In this document: one piece after another, positions 47,897 to 55,927 of the stretch
Layout of the letters: each line of letters opens with the position of its first letter
How positions within the stretch are numbered: position 1 is the stretch's first letter
Assembly: GCF_030656875.1 (NCBI RefSeq)
Contig: NZ_CP130943.1
Coordinates: forward strand, 310,001-374,000
Length of the DNA stretch: 64,000 nucleotides
DNA from: Prescottella sp. R16
Lineage (GTDB): Bacteria > Actinomycetota > Actinomycetes > Mycobacteriales > Mycobacteriaceae
Direction: 5' to 3'
Notes under the pieces: generated by a model
What the model was told of the DNA's origin: nothing
Database searches by the model: none
Seen by the model: only the letters and a program-made list of their open reading frames with translations
Made by a program: the position numbers and the translations under genes

Positions 47897-48819
47897 CCGT
47901 CGTCCCCGTCGCACTCGGACCCGCCCCCGACCCACTGCTGTCCGACGCGATCACCCGCGCCGGCGCCGCAGTGGTGCCGCTGCCGGACGCCCACGCCCTG
48001 GTGTGGGCGGGCAACGATCCGGCGGAGTTCCCCGACGAACTGCCCGACGCGGTCCGCTGGGTGCAGTTGCCGTCCGCCGGGGTGGAAGCGTGGTTCGGCG
48101 CCGGTGTCGTGCAACGCCGCCCCGACGTGCAGTGGACGTCGGCGGCCGGTGCCTACGCGGCGACGGTCGCCGAACACACCCTCGCCCTGCTGCTCGCCGG
48201 GGTGCGGGCGCTGCCCGAACAGGCGTCGGCCACCACGTGGCGGCAGCAGGAGTTCTTCGACCGGGTCGGCACCCTGCGTGGCTCCCGGATCGCGATCCTC
48301 GGCGCCGGGGGCATCGGCCGGGCCCTGATCCCGATGCTCACCGCGGTCGGGGCCACGGTCGTCGCCGTGACCCGATCCGGGCGTCCCGTCGACGGGGCCG
48401 CCGAGACCGTGCCCGCCGGCCGCACCGACGACGTCCTCGCCCGCGTCGACCACGTCGTCGTCGCGGCCCCGGCGACCGAGGCGACCCGGCACCTGCTCGA
48501 CCGGGACCGGCTGGCGTTGCTGCACCCGCACTCGTGGGTGATCAACGTGGCGCGCGGTTCCCTCGTCGACACCGATGCCCTTGTGGACGCGTTGCGCGAC
48601 AAGCGGATCGGCGGTGCCGGCCTCGACGTCACCGATCCCGAACCGCTGCCCGACGGTCATCCGCTGTGGACACTGCCGAACGTGATCGTCACCCCGCACT
48701 GTTCCAACCCGCCGTCGCTGCGGGCCCCCGCCTACGCCGATCACGTCGCGGAGAACGTGCGCCGCTTCGTCTCCGGGACGCAACTGCTGGCCCCGATCGA
48801 TCCCGCCGTCGGATACTGA
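47893..48819 (+). CDS. D-isomer-specific 2-hydroxyacid dehydrogenase
   Basis: A 308-aa NAD-dependent dehydrogenase. The NAD loop is Leu-Gly-Ala-Gly-Gly-Ile-Gly-Arg-Ala; catalytic residues are Arg in Asn-Val-Ala-Arg-Gly-Ser-Leu-Val-Asp, acid in Thr-Asp-Pro-Glu-Pro-Leu-Pro, and His in Thr-Pro-His-Cys-Ser. It reduces 2-oxo acids or oxidises D-2-hydroxy acids in the cytosol; the substrate is open. The ATGA overlap with the secreted-protein gene makes this ATG certain. A terminator follows, shared with the converging acyl-CoA synthetase. Confidence 0.83.
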   Translation: MTVVPVALGPAPDPLLSDAITRAGAAVVPLPDAHALVWAGNDPAEFPDELPDAVRWVQLPSAGVEAWFGAGVVQRRPDVQWTSAAGAYAATVAEHTLALLLAGVRALPEQASATTWRQQEFFDRVGTLRGSRIAILGAGGIGRALIPMLTAVGATVVAVTRSGRPVDGAAETVPAGRTDDVLARVDHVVVAAPATEATRHLLDRDRLALLHPHSWVINVARGSLVDTDALVDALRDKRIGGAGLDVTDPEPLPDGHPLWTLPNVIVTPHCSNPPSLRAPAYADHVAENVRRFVSGTQLLAPIDPAVGY

Positions 48820-48831
48820 GCCGGACACGCG

Positions 48832-48885
48832 AAACCCCCGGCGGGTTCCGCGGGTAACTGCCATACCGGTGCGGGCCGGGGGTTT
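48832..48885. terminator. bidirectional terminator between convergent genes
   Basis: AAACCCCCGGC (48832-48842) and GCCGGGGGTTT (48875-48885) form an 11-bp stem with A-rich and T-rich flanks, suiting both the plus-strand dehydrogenase and the minus-strand ligase. The loop is 32 bases. Confidence 0.75.
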
Positions 48886-48937
48886 CTGCTGCGATCACCC
48901 GAAAGGAAATGCGCAGGATCAGCGTACAGTCGCGGCC

Positions 48938-50545
48938 CTACGCGGACGCCATTTCGGTGGCCCACCGGTAGTCGGCCTTGCCGGCCGGGGTGCGCTTGAC
49001 CTCGTCGACGATCACCACCGAACGCGGAATCTTGTATCCGGCCAACGTCTTCCGGCAGTGCTCCTGCACCTCGTCGAGCGTCGGCTCGGCGGCACCTTCG
49101 TAGACGGCGACGACGGCGGCGACCTGCTGACCCATCCGTTCGTCCGGGCGGGGCACGACGAGCGCGTCGGAGATCGCCGGGTGCGCGTGCAGGGCCGCCT
49201 CGACCTCCTCGGCGAACACCTTCTCGCCGCCGGTGTTGATGCACTGCGAGCCGCGGCCGAGGAACACGATGGTGCCGTCGGCCTCGATGCGTCCCATGTC
49301 GCCGAGGACCGAGATACGGACGCCGTCCGCGCGGACCGGGAACGTGCGGGCCGTCTTCTCCTCGTCCTTGTAGTAGCCGAGGGGGACGTTGCCGATGCGG
49401 GCGATGTAGCCGATGTCGCCGGAGCCGGGCGTAATCTCCTCGAGCCGTTCGTCGACGAGCGTCATGTTCGGGGACGGCGCCATCCGCAGGTTGCCGTCCT
49501 CGTCGACGGTGAACGCGCCGTCGTTGCCGGACTCCGAGGCGCCGAAGTTGTCGCGCAGCAACAGTTCCGGTTTGACCGCCAGCATGCGTTCGCGCACGCT
49601 CACCGACCAGATCGCGCCACCCGACGTGATCGAGAACAGGGAACTGAAGTCGACGTCGTCCTTGCGGCGTTCCATCTCGTCCACCAGCGGCAGGCCCATG
49701 CCGTCACCGACGATGAGGATCACCTGGAGGCGTTCCTTCTCGATGCCCTCGACGACCTTCTTCGGGTCGAAGTCGCGCATCAGCACGACGCGGGCGCCGA
49801 GGGTGAAGAACGTGAACAGCGAGTACAGGGCCGCGCCGTGCATGAGCGGGGCGGCGATGAGGAACGCCATGTCGGGGAATTCCTCGGCGGCCGCGGCGAC
49901 CTCTGTGAGATCGGCCCGGCAGCCCTCGCCGTACGGGTTGCCGCCCGACAGGGGCTTGCGGAAGAAGTCGTCGTGCCGCCACATGACGCCCTTCGGGTAG
50001 CCCGTGGTGCCGCCGGTGTAGAGGACGTACACGTCGTCGCCGGAGCGGGCCGCGAAGTCGCGGGTGGACGGCTCGTTCTCGGAGTCCGCGAACGGCACCA
50101 CCGGGATCGACCGGGCTGCCGCGGCGGCAACCAGTTCGTCGACCGGATCACCCACGACGACCACCGTCCGCACCAGTGGGCAGGCGTCGAGCAGCGTCGC
50201 GAGCGTGCGCTGATGCTCGGGCAACTCGACGACGACGGCCGCTGCGTCGGAGTTGGTGAAGATGTATTCCAGCTCGGCCGGCGTGTACCGGTAGTTGACG
50301 TTGATCGGGACGGCCCGGATCTTCACCAGACCGAGGATCGACGTGACGTGCTCGATGCTGTTCTTCAGGAACAGGGCCACATGATCACCGGTGCCCACCC
50401 CGGCTCCGGCAAGGAAATGCGCCACCCGGTTCGATTCGGCGTCCAGGCTCGCGTACGTCAGATTCTGGCCCTCGTACGTCAGCGCGACACGATCCGGGAC
50501 CGCATCCGCAACGGACTCGAAGATGTCGGCGAGATTGAACTGCAT
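48938..50545 (-). CDS. acyl-CoA synthetase (FadD family)
   Basis: A 535-aa ANL-superfamily ligase: P-loop Tyr-Thr-Gly-Gly-Thr-Thr-Gly-Tyr-Pro-Lys-Gly, Asn-Phe-Gly-Ala-Ser-Glu-Ser-Gly-Asn, Asp-Met-Gly-Arg, hinge Gly-Arg-Gly-Ser-Gln-Cys-Ile-Asn-Thr-Gly-Gly-Glu-Lys and a final Thr-Pro-Ala-Gly-Lys. The Tyr-Thr-Gly-Gly-Thr-Thr-Gly variant and Met-His-Gly-Ala-Ala-Leu recall the mycobacterial FadD17/FadD19 group, which activates long-chain or sterol side-chain acids. The ATG at 50545 follows GGAAGGGAA. It is monocistronic and not under the island promoters. Confidence 0.82.
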   Translation of the reverse strand: MQFNLADIFESVADAVPDRVALTYEGQNLTYASLDAESNRVAHFLAGAGVGTGDHVALFLKNSIEHVTSILGLVKIRAVPINVNYRYTPAELEYIFTNSDAAAVVVELPEHQRTLATLLDACPLVRTVVVVGDPVDELVAAAAARSIPVVPFADSENEPSTRDFAARSGDDVYVLYTGGTTGYPKGVMWRHDDFFRKPLSGGNPYGEGCRADLTEVAAAAEEFPDMAFLIAAPLMHGAALYSLFTFFTLGARVVLMRDFDPKKVVEGIEKERLQVILIVGDGMGLPLVDEMERRKDDVDFSSLFSITSGGAIWSVSVRERMLAVKPELLLRDNFGASESGNDGAFTVDEDGNLRMAPSPNMTLVDERLEEITPGSGDIGYIARIGNVPLGYYKDEEKTARTFPVRADGVRISVLGDMGRIEADGTIVFLGRGSQCINTGGEKVFAEEVEAALHAHPAISDALVVPRPDERMGQQVAAVVAVYEGAAEPTLDEVQEHCRKTLAGYKIPRSVVIVDEVKRTPAGKADYRWATEMASA

Positions 50546-50668
50546 CGTCGTTCCCTTCCGGTACCTCGGCCGACACCGGTGGCGCATCGGCCGTACGAGC
50601 CGGACAGTATCGCGAGAACACGTTCCAGGTGTCCGTTTTCGGCCACATCTTCCGCTGAGGGGAACAGG

Positions 50669-50764
50669 TCAGTCCGACCAGAAGGTTCGATACAGCATGT
50701 AGAGCGTGAACCACGCGATGAGCGTGCATACGGAGATCAGCAGGACATCGAAGAGTAGGACCAC
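50669..50764 (-). CDS. 31-aa single-span membrane peptide
   Basis: A small protein, GTG start at 50764 with AGAAAGG seven bases upstream, stop at 50669. It is almost one membrane helix: Val-Val-Leu-Leu-Phe-Asp-Val-Leu-Leu-Ile-Ser-Val, then Leu-Ile-Ala-Trp-Phe, ending Leu-Tyr-Arg-Thr-Phe-Trp-Ser-Asp. It is divergent from the TetR gene across a pair of TetR-type operators, so it is probably a repressor target. I know no family. It may modulate a transporter, or may be a chance frame; the good start context and regulated position favour a real gene. Confidence 0.45.
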   Translation of the reverse strand: MVLLFDVLLISVCTLIAWFTLYMLYRTFWSD

Positions 50765-50803
50765 GGTGGTGACCTTTCTCGGTGGGCGTCGTCGACGCGC
50801 AAT

Positions 50804-50841
50804 GCAACACAAGTTGCGATAGATAATGCAACAAGTGTTGC
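50804..50841. promoter_or_regulatory. tandem operators in the TetR / small-peptide divergent gap
   Basis: GCAACACAAGTTGC (50804-50817) and GCAACAAGTGTTGC (50828-50841) are two related palindromes whose starts are 24 bp apart. The second has six-base arms (GCAACA/TGTTGC). They lie between the peptide gene and TetR and are typical of TetR autoregulation. Confidence 0.65.
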
Positions 50842-50905
50842 GATAATGCGACGGGTGGGGTCTGGGAGGATGGTGCGACACCCGCGGACCAGAAGGAGTG
50901 ACCGC

Positions 50906-51457
50906 ATGAAACGCCGTGGGGCGCACGTCACGCAGGCCGTGCACTCGGCCACCCTCGAACTCCTCACCGGCGATCCGGCGGCATTGACCATCGCCGAAGT
51001 GAGCAAGCGGGCCGATGTGCACCGGACGTCGATCTACCGGCGATGGGGCACGCTCGATCGGCTCGTCACCGACGCCGTACTGAGTCGCGTCACCGTCGAC
51101 GTCCCGGTCCCCGATACCGGTTCCGCCCGCGCGGACCTCTCGGCATTCCTTCGGTCGCTGCGTGAATTCCTCCACACCCCGGTCGGCCGGGCACTCGCGC
51201 GCTTCGCGGTCGCGCCGACGGCGGGCGCGGATGTCGATGCAGAGCGAAAAGAGCTGTGGACCCATCGATTCTCTGATGCATCCGGGATCATCGAGCGGGG
51301 TATCGCGCGCGGTGAGATCTGCCCGACGGTCGATGCGACAGCGGTGATCACGTTGGCGACCGCCCCGATTCACCTCGAAACATTAACGGGGGGAACACAA
51401 CCGGCCGTGGACATCGATACCGTCGTCGCAGTGTTGTGGAGCGGGATCGAAGCCTGA
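50906..51457 (+). CDS. TetR-family regulator
   Basis: A 183-aa regulator with a normal TetR domain: Val-Thr-Gln-Ala-Val-His-Ser-Ala-Thr-Leu-Glu-Leu-Leu, Leu-Thr-Ile-Ala-Glu-Val-Ser-Lys-Arg-Ala-Asp-Val-His-Arg-Thr-Ser-Ile-Tyr-Arg, Trp-Gly-Thr. The C-terminal half is shorter than average. AAGGAG is seven bases before the ATG. It is divergent from the 31-aa peptide with paired operators between, and converges with the thioesterase with no gap (stop codons abut). It likely represses its own promoter and the peptide gene. Confidence 0.82.
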   Translation: MKRRGAHVTQAVHSATLELLTGDPAALTIAEVSKRADVHRTSIYRRWGTLDRLVTDAVLSRVTVDVPVPDTGSARADLSAFLRSLREFLHTPVGRALARFAVAPTAGADVDAERKELWTHRFSDASGIIERGIARGEICPTVDATAVITLATAPIHLETLTGGTQPAVDIDTVVAVLWSGIEA

Positions 51458-51886
51458 TCAGCGGGAGCCGTCGACCGCCAGCACGGTTCCCTGCGCGACC
51501 GCACACAGTCGGCTGCTGCCGTCGTCGGCGATCATCTCCAGGTCACACGCGCACACGGCGCGTCGTCGCCCGGCGTGGACGACGCGGGCGGTGGCACGGA
51601 GGGTGCGTCCCCGACCCGGCCGCAGGTACTCGATCGTCACGCCGCCGGTGAGGACGGCCGGCCCCAGCGCGGTGCCCGCAGCGTAGGTGAGGGCATTGTC
51701 GGCCGCGTAGGCCAGCAGGCCGCCGTGCAGATAGCCGTTCTGCTGGAGCAGGTCCGGCCGCGAATCGATCTCGAGGACCGTCTGCTCGGGTGTGAAGGCG
51801 ACCAGCCGGGCACCGAGGAGGACACTGAACGGCTGCGACGCGAGATGGGCGCGGGCCTCCTCGAGCCCCAGCCCGCCGCCGGTCAC
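51458..51886 (-). CDS. PaaI-type hot-dog thioesterase
   Basis: A 142-aa hot-dog protein: Gln-Asn-Gly-Tyr-Leu-His-Gly-Gly-Leu-Leu-Ala-Tyr-Ala-Ala-Asp is the PaaI active-site pattern (x-x-His-Gly-Gly), and Leu-Thr-Gly-Gly-Val-Thr-Ile-Glu-Tyr-Leu-Arg-Pro is the following strand. It would hydrolyse an acyl- or aryl-CoA thioester. The GTG at 51886 overlaps the stop of the MTHFR-like gene by four bases (GTGA), so a longer ATG start is rejected. It is the last gene of a three-gene unit with an MTHFR-like protein and a methyltransferase. Confidence 0.78.
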   Translation of the reverse strand: MTGGGLGLEEARAHLASQPFSVLLGARLVAFTPEQTVLEIDSRPDLLQQNGYLHGGLLAYAADNALTYAAGTALGPAVLTGGVTIEYLRPGRGRTLRATARVVHAGRRRAVCACDLEMIADDGSSRLCAVAQGTVLAVDGSR

Positions 51887-52776
51887 GGCCGCACCCCGTA
51901 GGGTGTCCCGGGCGACCACTGCGCGAGCATCGCCGCGAACGTCTCGCCCGCCGCATCCGACATCCCGTACGGCGCCTCGAGATGCACACTCAGCGGGAAA
52001 TCCAGTCCCCGAACGCCGTCGACGACGCTCCGATAGAGATCGACGAGTGCGGTGCGCCGCCGGTCCGGGTCCGTGGACGAGAGCACGGCGACCGTCTCCT
52101 GCTCGTGGTGGGCGGCGTCGTTGCCGTCGTCGTGGATCAGCCAGTCGATCAAGCCGATCCGCTGCTCGACGCCCGGCACGAACCCGAACGACAGCAGAAT
52201 CTCCGGCCGCAGGATCGTGCGGGCCGCCACGTCGCGCAGAAACCCCACGATCCGATCCGAGTACAGCAGCTGGGTGAGCGCGAACGTCGCTCCCCGTTCA
52301 CATTTGGCGACGAACCGGTCGACCTCGCCGCGCCGCGTGGGCATGACGACCACCCCGCGCCGGGCGATCCGGTCGTGGTAGCGGGTGAGGGCGTCGAGCG
52401 CGGTGACACCGGACGCCGTCGCCCCGTGCGGTTTGCCGACGAACACGACCCCGTCGACGCCGGTGTCCCGCAGCCGGCGCACCCGCGCATCGAGTCGGGC
52501 GGCGTCGTCGAAGACGGTGACCTGCGTGCACAGGCCCGACACGCCGTCGAACACGCCGTCGACGATCTCCCAGAAATCACACACGTCCATGCGCGGTGTC
52601 ATCGGCACCGGTCGTCCACCGTCCTCGGCGACGAGACCCGGCAGCACGACGTGCCGGACATGTCGATCCAGGCCGTGCCGGGCACACAACTGCGCCGCCG
52701 ACCGGGCCTCCCGGACGGCGTGGTCCCGACCCGCCGTGAGCTCCGGTGGCACCAGTTCGAGTGCCACCGTGTGCAT
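51883..52776 (-). CDS. methylenetetrahydrofolate reductase-like protein (actinobacterial non-canonical MetF type)
   Basis: A 297-aa TIM-barrel-like protein. It has Thr-Val-Ala-Leu-Glu-Leu-Val-Pro-Pro at the start, Pro-Val-Pro-Met-Thr-Pro-Arg-Met-Asp-Val, Gly-Leu-Cys-Thr-Gln-Val-Thr, Thr-Gln-Leu-Leu-Tyr-Ser-Asp, and Glu-Ile-Leu-Leu-Ser-Phe-Gly-Phe-Val-Pro. From memory this is the mycobacterial Rv2172c-like group described as unusual MTHFRs. It may reduce methylene-THF, or bind a folate or F420-type ligand. The ATG at 52776 lies 5 bp after the methyltransferase stop; a TTG nine bases earlier overlaps it. The methyltransferase next door fits one-carbon metabolism. Confidence 0.6.
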   Translation of the reverse strand: MHTVALELVPPELTAGRDHAVREARSAAQLCARHGLDRHVRHVVLPGLVAEDGGRPVPMTPRMDVCDFWEIVDGVFDGVSGLCTQVTVFDDAARLDARVRRLRDTGVDGVVFVGKPHGATASGVTALDALTRYHDRIARRGVVVMPTRRGEVDRFVAKCERGATFALTQLLYSDRIVGFLRDVAARTILRPEILLSFGFVPGVEQRIGLIDWLIHDDGNDAAHHEQETVAVLSSTDPDRRRTALVDLYRSVVDGVRGLDFPLSVHLEAPYGMSDAAGETFAAMLAQWSPGTPYGVRP

Positions 52777-52781
52777 GGGGC

Positions 52782-53546
52782 TCAACGTCGTTCGGCCGTC
52801 GCGAGCCAGGCCGGTGCGAGCAGGCGGCCGCGCTCGTCGTAGCCGAGCGATGCTGCGATCGCCGCGATCGGAGAATCACCCAGGCCCTCGAAATCGGCGC
52901 GGGTCATCGCGGTGGTGTAGGTGGTGCGTTCCAGTCGGCGCACGTGCCAGCCGCCGTCGGTGAGCGTGTCGCGCAGATTGTCCTCACCGATCCGGAACGG
53001 GCCCGGGAACCCCTCGGGGACGAGGTCCGAGAAACACAGCACGTGCAGCCGGGACTGCGAGCGTGCCGCCCGGTGCAGTTCGGCCACGTACGCGCCGCGC
53101 CGATCCTCCGGGAAACAGTGGTAGAGAGCGCTGTCCACGATCGTGGTGAACCGGTCGGCCCAGTCGGTCAGATCGGTGGCGTCGGCCACCTCGAACTCCA
53201 CCGAACCGTCGAGCGGACGGCGTCCGGCCCGCTCCCGGGCGATGTCGATAGCGGCCGGTGCCGCGTCCAGCCCCCACACCCGGTATCCGCGTTCCGCGAG
53301 GAATATCGTGTTTTCCCCCGGGCCGCAACCGATATCGAGGACATCGTTCTCGATTTCGCCCTCGGCCTCGAGAGCGCGCACCACCGGCTGCGCCTCCTCG
53401 ATGTCCCACGGCACCCGATCGAACCGGAAGCCGGGCGGACCGGACGGCGGGCCGTCACCGGCGAGGGCGTCGAAGTCGCCGCGGTAGAGGGCATCGAAAT
53501 CGCCGACGTTCGGCGGGGGAGTCGATTGGGGAACATCGGCATTCAT
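52782..53546 (-). CDS. class I SAM-dependent methyltransferase
   Basis: A 254-aa methyltransferase: motif I Val-Leu-Asp-Ile-Gly-Cys-Gly-Pro-Gly-Glu-Asn-Thr, then Gly-Leu-Asp-Ala-Ala-Pro (motif II acid) and Val-Asp-Ser-Ala-Leu-Tyr-His-Cys-Phe. It resembles the TehB/thiopurine-type small-molecule methyltransferases. The first 40 residues are Pro/Asp-rich and likely flexible. AAGGAG is six bases before the ATG at 53546. It heads the operon with the MTHFR-like and thioesterase genes. The acceptor is unknown. Confidence 0.78.
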   Translation of the reverse strand: MNADVPQSTPPPNVGDFDALYRGDFDALAGDGPPSGPPGFRFDRVPWDIEEAQPVVRALEAEGEIENDVLDIGCGPGENTIFLAERGYRVWGLDAAPAAIDIARERAGRRPLDGSVEFEVADATDLTDWADRFTTIVDSALYHCFPEDRRGAYVAELHRAARSQSRLHVLCFSDLVPEGFPGPFRIGEDNLRDTLTDGGWHVRRLERTTYTTAMTRADFEGLGDSPIAAIAASLGYDERGRLLAPAWLATAERR

Positions 53547-53699
53547 GACATGCTCCTTTCCTGCTCGGGTGTCTCCCGATCGAGTCGGCGCAGAGGTTCG
53601 CGCAGAGGCAGGCGGGCCACCGGGCAGCGTGTCCGGATACCCGTCCGGCGGCGGCGCCACGGGCGGACAGTCCGTTACCGATGGTACCGAGAAACCCGA

Positions 53700-53734
53700 C
53701 GATGCCTCCGCAGATTTCCTCGACGGAGGCATCG
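53700..53734 (-). terminator. terminator of the GDPD gene
   Basis: CGATGCCTCCG (53700-53710) pairs with CGGAGGCATCG (53724-53734), 18 bp after the stop of the minus-strand GDPD gene, with a T-containing tail beyond. Confidence 0.7.
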
Positions 53735-53751
53735 GTTTCGGATCGGCGGGC

Positions 53752-54852
53752 CTACTTCTTCGCGGCCGCGGCAGGCAACTCCAGGCCGCGCTCGGTGAGG
53801 ACGGTGCGCAGACGGTCCGGCCGGTCGGTGATGATTCCGTCCACCCCGAGGTCCATCAGCACGTGCATGGTCTCGGGATCGTTGACGGTCCAGGGGACGA
53901 CATCGATGTCACGGGCATGTGCTGCTTCGACCATCTCCTTTGTCACGTACAGGGTGAAGTCTGAATCGGAGACTTTGCCGCCCTGCGGGTTTCCCTGTAC
54001 GGGGGAGTATGCGGACGCCCCGAACGTGGCGATCGCCGCGATCGCATCGCCGCCGAAGTCGTCGATGTCGAGTCCGCCCAGCCAGGGCGAGGCGCCGTCC
54101 ATGCCGACCTGCAGGAAGTCACCATTGGTGAGCGCGACGGTGGGTACCGAGGGCTCGAGATCGCGGGTGAGCATCAATGCGCCCCAGTCGAAGCTCTGGA
54201 TCGTCACCCGGTCGAGCATGCCGGCGTCACGGATCGTGTCGAGGACGGTGCGGACGAACTGCTCGCGGGGCGCGGTCTCGGACGGTGCGCCGGCCTCCAC
54301 TTTGGTCTCGATGTTCATCTTCACGTCCGGAGCGTTGTACGACTCGACGAGGGCGAACACCTCGGCCAGCGTCTGGATCTTCGCGCCGGGGACGGTCTGC
54401 TGCTCGGGGTGGTCAGCCAGTTGCAGTGAACCGCAGTCCATGGTCTGGATCTGGGCGAGCGTCAGGTCCTTGATGTACTTGCCGACATACGGGAACTCGG
54501 GGTCGCCGGCCGTGACGGGCGCGGTGTCCTGGCACTTCTTGTTCGAGATCTTGCGGTCGTGGGTCACGACGGCGATGTTGTCCTCGGTGATCTGAGTGTC
54601 GAGTTCGAGTGTGGTGACGCCCATTTCGAGTGCGTTGGCGAATGCTTCGAGGCTGCTCTCGGTGAACAGGCCCAGACCGCCGCGGTGAGCCTGGATGTCG
54701 AAGACTGCATCGGCCTGCGAACCGGTGCTACCCAGCGAGCCGTCCCAGTCGAGGCTGCCGGTGGCGGAGGCGGTGGCCGGGGTCAACGCGGCGAGGGGCA
54801 GTGCGGTGAGGGAAGTGACGGCGAGGGCGGTCAGTGCCCGACGGAGATTCAT
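53752..54852 (-). CDS. secreted glycerophosphodiester phosphodiesterase
   Basis: A 366-aa protein with a Sec signal peptide (residues 1-31, ending Thr-Ala-Ser-Ala). The GDPD domain has Gln-Ala-His-Arg-Gly-Gly, Thr-Glu-Ser-Ser-Leu-Glu-Ala-Phe-Ala-Asn-Ala, Leu-Glu-Leu-Asp-Thr-Gln-Ile-Thr-Glu-Asp and Thr-His-Asp-Arg: catalytic His, metal-binding Glu-Asp, and His. It hydrolyses glycerophosphodiesters to glycerol-3-phosphate plus an alcohol outside the membrane, supplying phosphate or glycerol. No ribosome-binding site precedes the ATG; TAACCT seven bases upstream could be a leaderless -10. Confidence 0.87.
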   Translation of the reverse strand: MNLRRALTALAVTSLTALPLAALTPATASATGSLDWDGSLGSTGSQADAVFDIQAHRGGLGLFTESSLEAFANALEMGVTTLELDTQITEDNIAVVTHDRKISNKKCQDTAPVTAGDPEFPYVGKYIKDLTLAQIQTMDCGSLQLADHPEQQTVPGAKIQTLAEVFALVESYNAPDVKMNIETKVEAGAPSETAPREQFVRTVLDTIRDAGMLDRVTIQSFDWGALMLTRDLEPSVPTVALTNGDFLQVGMDGASPWLGGLDIDDFGGDAIAAIATFGASAYSPVQGNPQGGKVSDSDFTLYVTKEMVEAAHARDIDVVPWTVNDPETMHVLMDLGVDGIITDRPDRLRTVLTERGLELPAAAAKK

Positions 54853-55054
54853 GCCGCGAAGGTTAGGCAGGGGCTGTGTCCACCCAGTGGTCATGAGGTA
54901 AACGAAAGGTAATGATCTGAGCTGGTGGCCACCGTGAAGGGACGGGGACACGTCTCCAGAGTGGGCGGCAGCCGTCTCGGGGTAGCGCGCACGCCACCCC
55001 GAGACGGTCCTGTGGGCTACCGCGCTTCGATGTTGCACGCCGTGAACTGGTGGC

Positions 55055-55927
55055 ATGACAACCGCACCGCACCTTCCGTCGCCCGTCGCCGTCCGCGCCG
55101 GGCGCGAACACCACAGGGGCGTCCGCTGGTTCCTCGTTCTCGCATTCGGGGCATCCTGGATTCCGTGGGCGCTCGTCCGGGCGGCCGGATACTCGCTCGA
55201 CGACCCGATCGTCCAACTCCTCACCGCGGCCTTCGTGCCCGCGTTCGCCGCGATCGTCACGCGCCGCTGGATCACCCGCGAGGGGTTCGCGGACGCGGGA
55301 CTGCGGCTGCGTCTGCGCCCGGCGTGGTCGTCCTACGTGATCGCCGCATTGCTGCCGATCGGGATTCTCGCGATCGCGCTGGGTGCGGCCGCGGCCACGG
55401 GTGTGTGGGACGTGTCCGGGCAGGCGTTCGGACGCACCGACCTGGTCTTCGTCGCGGTCGCGCTGGTGACCCCCGTGGTGGCGGCGCCGATCTTCTGGGG
55501 CGAGGAATTCGGTTGGACCGCCTACCTGCGAGACCGGCTCCTGCCCGGCCGGCCGGTCGCGACGACGTTCGCGACCGGCCTGATCTGGGGTGTGTGGCAC
55601 TGGCCGCTGCCCTGGGTGGGCTACTTCGGCTCCGGGGGCAGTGCTGCGGACGCGGTCGTGGCGATGCTGCTGTGGCTGCCGCTGTCGGTGCTGCTGGAGT
55701 TCGTGATCGGCTGGCTGTGGGGCCGCAGCGGATCGGTGTGGCCGCCGGCGATCCTGCACGGCGGCAGCAATCTCGTGGTGGCCGTCGGACTCGAGCGTTT
55801 CGTCGGGCCCGACTCCGGTGCCCATGCCGTTACGCTCCTCATGTGTGCCGCCTACGTTCCCGTCGTCGCCTGCATCGTGGGGTCGTCGATGATGCGTGAA
55901 CGCCGGACCGCAGCGGAGGGGCAGTGA
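55055..55927 (+). CDS. CPBP family intramembrane metalloprotease (Abi/Rce1-like)
   Basis: A 290-aa polytopic membrane protein with about eight spans. The glutamate motif Gly-Glu-Glu-Phe-Gly-Trp-Thr-Ala-Tyr-Leu, the second motif Leu-Ile-Trp-Gly-Val-Trp-His-Trp-Pro, and the third His-Gly-Gly-Ser-Asn are the three conserved CPBP sites. Members process prenylated or hydrophobic peptides, or act in bacteriocin immunity. Its TGA overlaps the GTG of the histidine kinase (GTGA), so it is the first gene of a protease / sensor kinase / regulator operon and may shape the signal the kinase senses. Confidence 0.85.
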   Translation: MTTAPHLPSPVAVRAGREHHRGVRWFLVLAFGASWIPWALVRAAGYSLDDPIVQLLTAAFVPAFAAIVTRRWITREGFADAGLRLRLRPAWSSYVIAALLPIGILAIALGAAAATGVWDVSGQAFGRTDLVFVAVALVTPVVAAPIFWGEEFGWTAYLRDRLLPGRPVATTFATGLIWGVWHWPLPWVGYFGSGGSAADAVVAMLLWLPLSVLLEFVIGWLWGRSGSVWPPAILHGGSNLVVAVGLERFVGPDSGAHAVTLLMCAAYVPVVACIVGSSMMRERRTAAEGQ

